Source: an uncultured Lachnospiraceae bacterium
GTDB lineage: Bacteria > Bacillota > Clostridia > Lachnospirales > Lachnospiraceae
Direction: 5' to 3'
NCBI GenBank assembly: GCA_947003375.1
Contig: CAMQOJ010000323.1
Location: 1-5,291, forward strand
Length of the DNA stretch: 5,291 nucleotides
Part shown: one piece after another, positions 1 through 5,291 of the stretch
Numbering within the stretch: the first letter of the stretch is position 1
Layout of the letters: each line of letters starts with the position of its first letter
Position numbers and translations under genes: made by a program
The notes under the pieces: model-generated
Databases searched by the model: none
The model's input: only the letters and a program-made list of their open reading frames with translations
What the model was told of the DNA's origin: nothing

Positions 1-48
1 CGAGATCCTCATCTGTCTCGTGGGCTCGGAGATGTGTATAAGAGACAG
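1..48 (+). other. Illumina Nextera P7/i7 adapter left on the contig end (synthetic)
   Basis: This is library-preparation sequence, not genome. Bases 1-6 (CGAGAT) are the 3' end of the Illumina P7 primer, 7-14 (CCTCATCT) occupy the 8-base i7 index slot, 15-29 (GTCTCGTGGGCTCGG) are the Nextera read-2 primer segment, and 30-48 (AGATGTGTATAAGAGACAG) are the 19-base Tn5 mosaic end. All blocks are in the expected order and length with no mismatch to the adapter as I know it. Base 49 is therefore the first genomic base and the contig ends here. Read on the plus strand it gives the peptide MGSEMCIRDS, a known contaminant signature in predicted proteins. Confidence 0.98.
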
Positions 49-1741
49 TCACATACCGGGGCAGCTTCTCCTGTATCAATTGTATCATATGCTTATATAT
101 GACATTTATGTCATTTCTCTCCAGGAGGAAGAAGTCCCTGGACTTGTTGTCCAGAGCGATCTGCTCCCCGTTGTTGATCCGGTGGGCGTTCACGATGATG
201 TCGCTCTCCTCCGCCTGCCGGAAGATCCTCTTCAGTTCCACCATGGGAAAGCACCTGCTGCGGATGAGGTCCCGCAGCACCTGTCCCGGCCCCACGCTGG
301 GCAGCTGGTCCACGTCCCCCACCAGCACCAGCCTGGTCCCCGGGGCCACGGCCTTCAGCAGCGCCTGGAACAGCTGGATGTCCACCATGGACATTTCGTC
401 TATGATGACCACATCCGCCTCCAGGGGGTTCTCCTCGTTGCGCTCGAACCTTACCTTCTTCGTGTCCTCGTCCGACAGCGCGCTGTTCAGCTCCAGCATC
501 CGATGGATGGTCCTGGCCTCAAAGCCTGTGGCCTCGGTCATGCGCTTGGCCGCACGGCCTGTGGGCGCGGCCAGGAGGATGTCCAGCCCCTCCGCCTCGA
601 AATAGCGTATCACCATGTTGATCGTGGTGGTCTTGCCCGTTCCGGGGCCGCCGGACAGCAGGAACAGGCCGTTGCGGATGGATTCCGCCACAGCCCGGAA
701 CTGAAGCCGGTCCAGCTCCATATGCAGGCTCTCCGCCAGCGCCCCCAGCTTTCCCATGGCCTCCGCACCCAGGCCGAAGTCCCCGCCGCTCCCGAAGTCG
801 GCATTGTCGGCAAACCTCCCGCCCTCCTCCCGGGAATCCCCGCTGCTCTCCTCCTGCCCGGGCATCATGGAAATATTCAGCTCCTGCAGCATCCGGGCGC
901 AATTCAGCTCCGCATAGTAATAGGAGGTGGCGAAGACCTGATCCCCCTTTATCACCAGCTTTTTGTCCATCATCAGATTGTCCATCTGGGGGCGGATGTA
1001 TTCCCTTGCCACGCCCAGCAGACGCTCCGCCCGCTCCAGCAGGGCCTCCATGGGAAAATAGCAGTGCCCCTCCCCCACGGTCTGCATCAGGGTGTAGAAG
1101 ATGCCGCTCCTGATCCGGTAGTCGGAGTCGGTGTGGATGCCTATCTTGGCCGCCAGCTCATCCGCCAGCTTGAAGCCGATTCCATGGATATCCTCCGCCA
1201 GGCGGTAGGGATTCTCCTTCATGACGCCGTAGAGGCCGCTACCGTAGGTCTCGTATATCTTCACGGCCAGCGTGTTGGAGATGCCGTACTGCTGGAGGAA
1301 CACCAGCGCGTCGCGCAGATCCCTTTTCTCCTCCATCTGCACGGCGATGTCCCTGGCCTTGCGCTGGCTCACGCCCTTCACCTCGGCCAGCCGCTCCGGC
1401 TCCTCCTCGATGATCCGGAAGGTATCGTCCCCGAACTGCCGCACGATCCTGGCGGCCAGGGAGGGACCTATGCCCTTGATGGCCCCGGAGCCCAGATACC
1501 GCTCCATGCCCAGGCTGTCCTTCGGCACCACCACCTGGAAGCTGGCCATCTTAAGCTGGGTCCCATACACCGGGTGCTCCACATACTCCCCCTGCACCTG
1601 AATGTTCTCCCCCTGGGTCAGGCCCTTGCCCATCCCCACGCAGATGACCTCGCTGCCCTCTGTCATCAGGTTCATGACAGTATAGCCGTTCTCATTATTC
1701 TGAAAGATGATATGCTCTACATATCCGTTGACCGTCTCCAT
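49..1741 (-). CDS. recD2: RecD2-type (YrrC-like) ATP-dependent 5'-3' DNA helicase, 3' end cut by the contig end
   Basis: SF1B helicase of the RecD2 family, which acts on DNA in repair and replication without RecBC. 564 codons are present; the family is usually about 720-760 residues, so some 170-190 C-terminal residues with the last helicase motifs are missing because the contig stops. Seen in order: an N-terminal OB-like region (1-75), helix-hairpin-helix repeats (about 84-200, e.g. GIKGIGPSLA-like and VKGVSQRKA), Walker A GGPGTGKT at 364-371, Walker B/motif II DEMSMVD at 448-454, motif III VGDVDQLPSVG around 474-484, and a motif IV segment LKRIFRQAEESDI. Residues 294 to about 330 form a Gly/Asp/Glu-rich linker before the ATPase core. 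I chose ATG 1741 (METVNGYVEH) because it matches usual family N-termini and has GGGGA six bases upstream; ATG 1762 and 1756 are in frame but lack a well-placed ribosome binding site and touch the hairpin. The family call is firm; the start is less so. Confidence 0.95.
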
Positions 1742-1766
1742 CCGGTATCCCCGCATTCTCATATAT

Positions 1767-1806
1767 CAGAACAAGGCTGCCTCTCCACGCAAGCAGCCTT
1801 GTCCTG
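1767..1806 (-). promoter_or_regulatory. Strong hairpin in the flgJ-recD2 gap
   Basis: Bases 1793-1806 and 1767-1780 form a 14-bp stem around a 12-base loop. In minus-strand RNA the arms CAGGACAAGGCUGC and GCAGCCUUGUUCUG pair throughout, with one G-U pair; in plus-strand RNA the same position is an A-C mismatch, which favours function in the minus transcript. The 3' tail is AUAUAUGAGA rather than a U-run, so it is not a canonical intrinsic terminator. It ends four bases before the upstream possible recD2 start at 1762 and carries a purine-rich GGAGAG in the loop. It could act as an attenuator, a translation-control element or an RNA-processing barrier between the flagellar genes and recD2; this is inference. 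Confidence 0.6.
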
Positions 1807-1834
1807 AATGTATGTTCTGTCTCATTTATCCTGA

Positions 1835-2254
1835 TTACAGATCCACCCCCGCGGCGGCCATGCCTTCTGCGGCGGACTCATCCGGGGTCTGGGGGATCTC
1901 TGTGGTAGTGAAATTGCGCTTCATCTGATCGTACAGCATCTGCGCCAGGCCGAAGCCGCCGTTCTGGTTCGTGGTCTCCTCCGCCACGGCCTGCACCATC
2001 TGATCCTTGTAGTAGTCCATCATGGTAGCCGTGTAGTTGGAGTTGTTCTCATTGGTGGGGATGGTCTTCATCATGCCCTTGTACATCTGCTCGATGAAGT
2101 AGGCCTCGAACTGCTTGCAGGCATCCATCAGCTCCGCGTCCGTCGCCTTCGCGTAGTCCGCGCCCTTGAGCTTATCCTGCAGCCCCGCCGCCCGCTGGTT
2201 GGCAGCGTTGGCGTAGGTGTCGGCGTACATGCCGGTTATATTGCTGAAATCCAT
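1835..2254 (-). CDS. flgJ: FlgJ-type flagellar rod-binding protein, single domain without muramidase
   Basis: 139 residues. Residues about 39-114 match the rod-binding domain of the FlgJ N-terminus: an ELMDACKQFEAYFIEQMYKG helix followed by MMKTIP, a central MMDYYKDQMVQAVAE helix and the closing GLAQMLYDQMKRN helix. In enterobacterial FlgJ this domain caps or chaperones the growing rod in the periplasm and is fused to a peptidoglycan hydrolase; here the protein ends after an acidic, Ala-rich tail, so any wall-opening enzyme must be encoded elsewhere. There is no signal peptide, as expected for a substrate of the flagellar export apparatus. The start at 2254 is fixed by AGGAGGT nine bases upstream, which overlaps the stop codon of flgG, so the two are probably translationally coupled. 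Confidence 0.9.
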   Translation of the reverse strand: MDFSNITGMYADTYANAANQRAAGLQDKLKGADYAKATDAELMDACKQFEAYFIEQMYKGMMKTIPTNENNSNYTATMMDYYKDQMVQAVAEETTNQNGGFGLAQMLYDQMKRNFTTTEIPQTPDESAAEGMAAAGVDL

Positions 2255-2263
2255 TATTCAATT

Positions 2264-2271
2264 ACCTCCTA
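2264..2271 (-). promoter_or_regulatory. flgJ ribosome binding site overlapping the flgG stop codon
   Basis: The minus strand reads TAGGAGGT here: the TAG is the flgG stop, and AGGAGGT is a near-consensus Shine-Dalgarno nine bases before the flgJ ATG. A ribosome terminating on flgG sits directly on the flgJ initiation site, a layout typical of coupled translation and of fixed stoichiometry between neighbouring genes. Confidence 0.85.
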
Positions 2272-3084
2272 CCTGCGTAAGTTGTTGGCCTGCTGCAGCA
2301 TCTCGTCGGAAGTGGTGATGGCCTTGGAGTTCAGCTCATAGGCCCGCTGCGCCACGATCATGCTCACCATCTCGTCCACTACCTGCACGTTGGAGCCCTC
2401 CAGATAATTCTGGATGACCTTGCTCTTCTCCACCGCCGTGCTGGTGGCCTCATTGATCGGCTGGCCGCTGGCCGCGGACTGCTCATACAGGGTGTTCGCC
2501 AGCTTGTTCAGGCCGTTGGGATTGTTGAACTGGTACAGCCCGATGCGGATCCCCATGGGCTGGGGATTGTTCTTTGCGTCCGGATAGCACAGCTCCCCGT
2601 CAGAGTTCACCGTAATGTTGGTGACTATGTAGTTCTGGTTCAGGATGATGGGCCGTCCGTTGGTATCCATCACCGGGAGCCCGTCCTCATTGGCCAGCAT
2701 GTTGCCGTTGGTGGCCAAGGTGAATTGGAAATTGCCGTTGCGGGTATAGTAGGTATTGCCGTCCGCTCCCCGCACCGCAAAGAAGCCCTTGCCGTCTATC
2801 ATGAATGCGGTATCGCTGTCCGAAGCCATTGCGTTTCCCTGCCTGAAAATGGTGGTGATGGCGGAGTTGCGCACGCCCAGTCCTACCTGCGCGCTGGTGG
2901 GCTTCTGCTCCCCGTTGGCCGTGGTGGTCCTGGTCTGCAGGTTCTGATACAACAGTGTCTTGAACTCGTTCACATGGGTCTTATAGCCCTGGGTGTTCAC
3001 GTTGGCCAGGTTGTTGGCGATGGTGTCGAGATTCGTCTGCTGGGCAATCATACCGGTTGCCGCTGTCCATAAACTACGTACCAT
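2269..3084 (-). CDS. flgG: Flagellar distal rod protein FlgG (FlhP-type)
   Basis: 271 residues, close to the 260 of enterobacterial FlgG. The N-terminal rod signature is clear (SLWTAATGMIAQQTNLD, then NNLANVNTQGYK at 24-35), and the C-terminal domain at 228-271 has EGSNVQVVDEMVSMIVAQRA and AYELNSKAITTSDEML, classical for FlgG. Residues 46-71 (YQNLQTRTTTANGEQKP and on to VGLGV) correspond in place and length to the FlgG-specific segment that stiffens the distal rod and separates FlgG from the bent hook. The middle carries the shared FMIDGKGFFAV and YYTRNGNFQF elements. There is no signal peptide; it is exported by the flagellar type III apparatus and forms the outer part of the rod through the wall. 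The start has GGAAGG ten bases upstream. By position it matches B. subtilis FlhP. Confidence 0.95.
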   Translation of the reverse strand: MVRSLWTAATGMIAQQTNLDTIANNLANVNTQGYKTHVNEFKTLLYQNLQTRTTTANGEQKPTSAQVGLGVRNSAITTIFRQGNAMASDSDTAFMIDGKGFFAVRGADGNTYYTRNGNFQFTLATNGNMLANEDGLPVMDTNGRPIILNQNYIVTNITVNSDGELCYPDAKNNPQPMGIRIGLYQFNNPNGLNKLANTLYEQSAASGQPINEATSTAVEKSKVIQNYLEGSNVQVVDEMVSMIVAQRAYELNSKAITTSDEMLQQANNLRR

Positions 3085-3119
3085 AGTGCTGTTTCCTTCC
3101 TTTCAAATCCCCGGCCGAT

Positions 3120-3278
3120 TCAATCAGCCTTATCCTTCCCGTTCTCTCCCTCCGGCTTCCATCCGGCGGAATGTTCGCGGATTTCCCTGTTCATTTCCCT
3201 GACCTCTTCCAGTGTCTGACATTTGTCTGTCGCGGTGGTTATAAGCCAGGCAATAAACTGCATCTGTCTATCTGTCAT
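3120..3278 (-). CDS. Small uncharacterised protein (52 aa) between flgF and flgG
   Basis: I do not recognise this protein. It is a complete ORF of 52 codons: ATG at 3278, TGA at 3122-3120, with AGGGAGG six bases upstream of the start, as good a ribosome binding site as its neighbours have. It begins MTDRQMQFIAWLITTATDKC, then a charged helix-prone stretch (QTLEEVREMNREIREH) and a hydrophilic Gly/Pro/Lys/Glu tail ending in KDKAD. The short hydrophobic run FIAWLITTA is too short for a membrane span and looks like one face of an amphipathic helix. No signal peptide is apparent. It fills most of the 245-base gap between flgF and flgG on the same strand, 51 bases after the flgF stop and 35 before the flgG start, so it should be co-transcribed with the rod genes. 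Possible roles (rod assembly aid, export helper, regulator) are guesses only. Confidence 0.72.
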   Translation of the reverse strand: MTDRQMQFIAWLITTATDKCQTLEEVREMNREIREHSAGWKPEGENGKDKAD

Positions 3279-3329
3279 AGCTTTCCTCCCTATCCCTCTC
3301 CGTGTATGCCGACAGCAGTCCTTCCTATA

Positions 3330-4109
3330 TTAGACCCTTCCCAACTGGGTGGCTGCGATTTCCAGGGAACCGTCATAGGTCTGGATGATCTTCTGGCTGC
3401 TCTCATAGTTCCGGGTGATGGCGATCAGGTTCACCATCTCGGACACCACCTGCACATTGGACATCTCCAGGTAGCCTGAGTTGATCACCGCGTTGGCCTG
3501 GGTGGTCCTGGCACCCTCTATGGGCCTGTAATAGGTCTCGCCGTATTTCTCCAGATAATCGTAATCCTCGAAATCGGTAAGGCCGATCCTGGCCACCGCC
3601 GTATCGTTCTGGTATATGGTCCCGTCCTCGTCTATTTTAGAATCCAGCAGGGTGTTCAGCCGTATCCGGCGGCTCTGATTGTCCAGCACATAATCGCCGT
3701 CCTCGTTCACCAGATACCCTTCCTTGTTCAGGGTGAACTGGCCGGCCCGGGTGTACATGGTGGATGTCTCTCCCGCCTTGTTGGTGAACTCGATGGCGAA
3801 GAAGCCGTCCCCGTCTATGGCCAGGTCATAGGTATTGCCCGTGACGCGGTAGGAGCCCTGGGTGTAGTCCGTATAGTTCTCCCCGATCTTCACGCCGGGA
3901 TTGTTCCTGCCGATGTGCTCGGCGTAGGCGTGATGGCCGTCCGAGCGGTCTTTGATCTTCACCGTGAGCACATCCGAAAAGCACTGGCTGGTGGCTCCCT
4001 CCTTCTTGAATCCCACCGTGGACGCGTTGGCCAGGTTGTTGGTCATGGTGTCCATCCTGTGCTGTTCGTTGACCATGGCGGTATAAGCCGTGTATAAACC
4101 TTTTAGCAT
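3330..4109 (-). CDS. flgF: Flagellar rod protein, FlgF/FlhO-type hook-basal body protein
   Basis: 259 residues, typical for FlgF/FlgG-family rod proteins. The N-terminal rod signature is at 2-38 (LKGLYTAYTAMVNEQHRMD, then NNLANASTVGFKKEG), the middle has LAIDGDGFFAIEF and MYTRAGQFTLNKEGYLV, and the C-terminal domain at 213-259 contains EMSNVQVVSEMVNLIAITRN followed by SSQKIIQTYDGSLE. It lacks the longer FlgG-specific segment seen in the downstream gene, so I assign it to the proximal-rod FlgF role; its place directly after an mreB-type gene corresponds to flhO of B. subtilis. It has no cleavable signal peptide, consistent with export by the flagellar secretion system. AGGAGG lies 11 bases before the ATG, and the gap to the mreB stop is 42 bases without a terminator, suggesting co-transcription. 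FlgF versus FlgG naming within this family is position-dependent; the rod role is firm. Confidence 0.92.
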   Translation of the reverse strand: MLKGLYTAYTAMVNEQHRMDTMTNNLANASTVGFKKEGATSQCFSDVLTVKIKDRSDGHHAYAEHIGRNNPGVKIGENYTDYTQGSYRVTGNTYDLAIDGDGFFAIEFTNKAGETSTMYTRAGQFTLNKEGYLVNEDGDYVLDNQSRRIRLNTLLDSKIDEDGTIYQNDTAVARIGLTDFEDYDYLEKYGETYYRPIEGARTTQANAVINSGYLEMSNVQVVSEMVNLIAITRNYESSQKIIQTYDGSLEIAATQLGRV

Positions 4110-4151
4110 ATGATTTGCTGCCTCCTGATGCCTTTTATCCTGAATCTGTTC

Positions 4152-5144
4152 CTATCTGTCATTGTAGCCTGAGAGGAATTCCACATATTTCCCGGTCCCC
4201 ACTGCCACCGCCGTCATGGGATCCTCGGCGGTGATGGTGTTGATGCCCGTCTTGGAGGAAATCAGTTCCTCCAGTCCCCGCAGGAGGCTTCCGCCGCCTG
4301 TGAGCACGATGCCCCTGTCCGCGATGTCCGCCGCCAGCTCGGGCGGTGTCTTCTCCAGCACGCTGTGGATGGTCTCCACAACCTGGGAAGTGGTCTCCCG
4401 GAGGGCTTCCTCGGTCTCCTCAGAGGATACCTTCACCGTCTTGGGCAGGCCTGTGACCAGGTTCCGGCCCCTGACGTCCATGTAGTCCACCTCCGGCCGC
4501 TTGTAGGCGGAGCCGATCTTGATCTTCAGATCCTCCGCTGTCCGCTCGCCGATCAGCAGATTATGTTTCTTGCGCATATAGCGGACGATTGCTTCGTCGA
4601 AATCATCCCCGGCCACCTTGATGGAGGCGCTGACCACCGTGCCGCCCAGAGAAATGACAGCAATGTCGGAAGTGCCGCCGCCGATGTCCACGATCATGTT
4701 CCCGCAGGGCTTGGCGATGTCTATCCCAGCGCCGATGGCGGCAGCGATAGGCTCCTCAATGATGTCCACGTCCCGGGCCCCTGCCTGGTAAGTGGCGTCT
4801 TCCACAGCCTTCTTCTCCACCTCCGTGACGCCGCTGGGGACGCACACGGCGATGCGGGGCTTCCGGAAGGATCTCCTGCCCAGCGCTTTCTGGATGAAAT
4901 ACTTCATCATCTTCTCGGTCACGGTATAGTCCGAGATGACCCCCTGGCGCAGGGGCCTGACGGCCACGATGTTCCCGGGCGTCCTGCCCAGCATGAGCCT
5001 GGCGTCCTCTCCGATGGCCTTGATCTTCTGGGTGTCCCTGTCAAAGGCCACCACCGAGGGCTCCTTCAACACAACGCCCTTTCCTCTGATGTATACTAAA
5101 ATGCTGGCTGTACCCAAATCGATTCCAATATCCGTACACTGCAT
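4152..5144 (-). CDS. mreB: MreB/Mbl actin-like cell-shape protein
   Basis: 330 residues from the chosen start, the usual MreB length. It is a cytoplasmic ATP-binding filament protein that guides the lateral peptidoglycan synthesis machinery. Actin-fold motifs: phosphate 1 DLGTAS at 9-14, connect 1 EEPIAAAIGAGI at 130-141, phosphate 2 DIGGGTSD at 153-160, LLIGERTAEDLKIKIGSAY at 196-214 and the adenosine motif LTGGGSLLRG at 281-290. The start is ATG 5144 (MQCTDIGIDL), with AAAGGGG seven bases upstream; an in-frame TTG at 5186 would add 14 residues absent from the family. Phrases such as CVPSGVTEVEKKAV and IGSAY look more like MreB proper, while the position before flgF/flgG-type genes is that of mbl in B. 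subtilis; the paralogue name is thus uncertain, the family is not. Phosphate 1 usually reads DLGTAN, so the Ser at 14 is a small deviation. Confidence 0.95.
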   Translation of the reverse strand: MQCTDIGIDLGTASILVYIRGKGVVLKEPSVVAFDRDTQKIKAIGEDARLMLGRTPGNIVAVRPLRQGVISDYTVTEKMMKYFIQKALGRRSFRKPRIAVCVPSGVTEVEKKAVEDATYQAGARDVDIIEEPIAAAIGAGIDIAKPCGNMIVDIGGGTSDIAVISLGGTVVSASIKVAGDDFDEAIVRYMRKKHNLLIGERTAEDLKIKIGSAYKRPEVDYMDVRGRNLVTGLPKTVKVSSEETEEALRETTSQVVETIHSVLEKTPPELAADIADRGIVLTGGGSLLRGLEELISSKTGINTITAEDPMTAVAVGTGKYVEFLSGYNDR

Positions 5145-5151
5145 ACTGCTG

Positions 5152-5158
5152 CCCCTTT
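5152..5158 (-). promoter_or_regulatory. mreB ribosome binding site that decides its start
   Basis: The minus strand reads AAAGGGG, seven bases before ATG 5144. It supports the family-typical start over the upstream TTG at 5186, which has only AT-rich sequence in front of it. Confidence 0.7.
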
Positions 5159-5214
5159 CTATCTCCCAACGGATTCCCGGCTCCAAATAAATAACATATT
5201 TCCAATCGTTTTAT

Positions 5215-5242
5215 ATTATAACCGAAAAAATTCCATTTTCAT
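5215..5242 (-). promoter_or_regulatory. Probable sigma-A promoter of the mreB-flagellar operon
   Basis: A perfect -10 hexamer TATAAT lies at 5220-5215 on the minus strand. Sixteen bases upstream is ATGAAA (5242-5237), four of six matches to the -35 consensus TTGACA. The surrounding 5187-5280 stretch is strikingly AT-rich against the GC-rich genes. Predicted transcription would begin near 5208, giving a leader of roughly 60 bases before mreB. The weak -35 and its overlap with an inverted repeat suggest that an additional factor may act here. No flagellar sigma-D type promoter is evident. Confidence 0.6.
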
Positions 5243-5258
5243 AGGGGTTTATGAAAAT
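5235..5258. repeat. 9-bp perfect inverted repeat over the mreB promoter -35 region
   Basis: ATTTTCATA (5235-5243) and TATGAAAAT (5250-5258) are exact inverted copies separated by GGGGTT. The dyad overlaps the proposed -35 element and extends upstream of it, a typical place for an operator. As an RNA hairpin it would be almost all A-U pairs, so it is a poor terminator even though a T-run follows on the minus strand. The binding protein cannot be inferred from this sequence. Confidence 0.5.
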
Positions 5259-5291
5259 TTTAAAAAATGTGTACAGACATAAACCGCCGCC

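Noticed and set aside
519..902. 127-codon minus-strand ORF and the 67-codon one at 610-813
   Set aside because: Both are out-of-frame shadows inside recD2 with Gly/Arg-rich composition; the true frame carries Walker A in the same bases.
20..1807. 595-codon plus-strand ORF covering recD2 antisense
   Set aside because: It starts inside the adapter, has no family resemblance, and is full of His/Leu/Pro/Gln as expected from reading a GC-rich gene backwards. The minus frame has all helicase motifs.
3171..3479. 102-codon plus-strand ORF over the flgF-flgG gap
   Set aside because: It runs antisense to the small gene and to the flgF C-terminus, with no ribosome binding site or recognisable domain; the minus-strand 52-codon ORF has a far better start.
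1823..4142. CAGGATAAA seen both after the flgJ stop and after the mreB stop
   Set aside because: A nine-base match in two gaps, without symmetry or further similarity, is easily chance.
4365..5099. 244-codon plus-strand ORF antisense to mreB
   Set aside because: Shadow ORF produced by GC-rich codon use; no motifs, no ribosome binding site, and it overlaps a well-supported gene.
5145..5186. TTG start at 5186 extending MreB by 14 residues
   Set aside because: The extension is not family-like, and the good Shine-Dalgarno sits in front of ATG 5144.
5251..5291. Possible start of a divergent plus-strand gene (MKILKNVYRHKPPP)
   Set aside because: Only 41 bases are visible, GGGG is just three bases from the ATG, and the ATG lies inside the inverted repeat. 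A gene cannot be supported.
5259..5291. 3' end of an upstream minus-strand gene such as spoIIID
   Set aside because: None of the three frames gives a recognisable C-terminus; too short to decide.

Overview
The window looks like one end of a draft-assembly contig from a motile, moderately GC-rich Firmicute, most likely a Lachnospiraceae-type Clostridium relative. That placement rests on protein style, strong AGGAGG-type ribosome binding sites and gene order; there is no rRNA or other marker to confirm it. Every supportable gene lies on the minus strand, so transcription runs from high to low coordinates. The first 48 bases are not biological: they are an Illumina Nextera P7/i7 adapter ending in the Tn5 mosaic end. 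Genomic sequence starts at base 49, and the last gene is cut there.

In transcription order: an AT-rich leader (5145-5291) with a sigma-A-like promoter and a 9-bp inverted repeat; mreB (5144-4152), the actin-like cell-shape filament protein; a FlgF/FlhO-type rod protein (4109-3330); a previously unlisted 52-codon gene (3278-3120) with its own good ribosome binding site; flgG/flhP, the distal rod protein (3084-2269); a single-domain FlgJ-type rod-binding protein (2254-1835); a strong hairpin (1806-1767); and recD2, a RecD-like SF1 helicase (1741 to the contig end, C-terminus missing).

The order mreB/mbl, flgF-like, flgG-like matches the mbl-flhO-flhP block of Bacillus subtilis, with a rod-binding protein added. 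The four flagellar-region genes are tightly packed (gaps of 14 to 51 bases) and probably form one transcription unit behind mreB, which would tie synthesis of the flagellar rod to that of a cell-wall elongation protein. FlgF and FlgG homologues build the rod that crosses the peptidoglycan, and FlgJ-type proteins assist rod assembly. recD2 follows after a structured gap and has no known role in flagella.

I found no mobile element, CRISPR array, tRNA or rRNA. The nearest thing to something undescribed is the 52-codon gene inside the rod operon; the rest is a conserved housekeeping and motility region.
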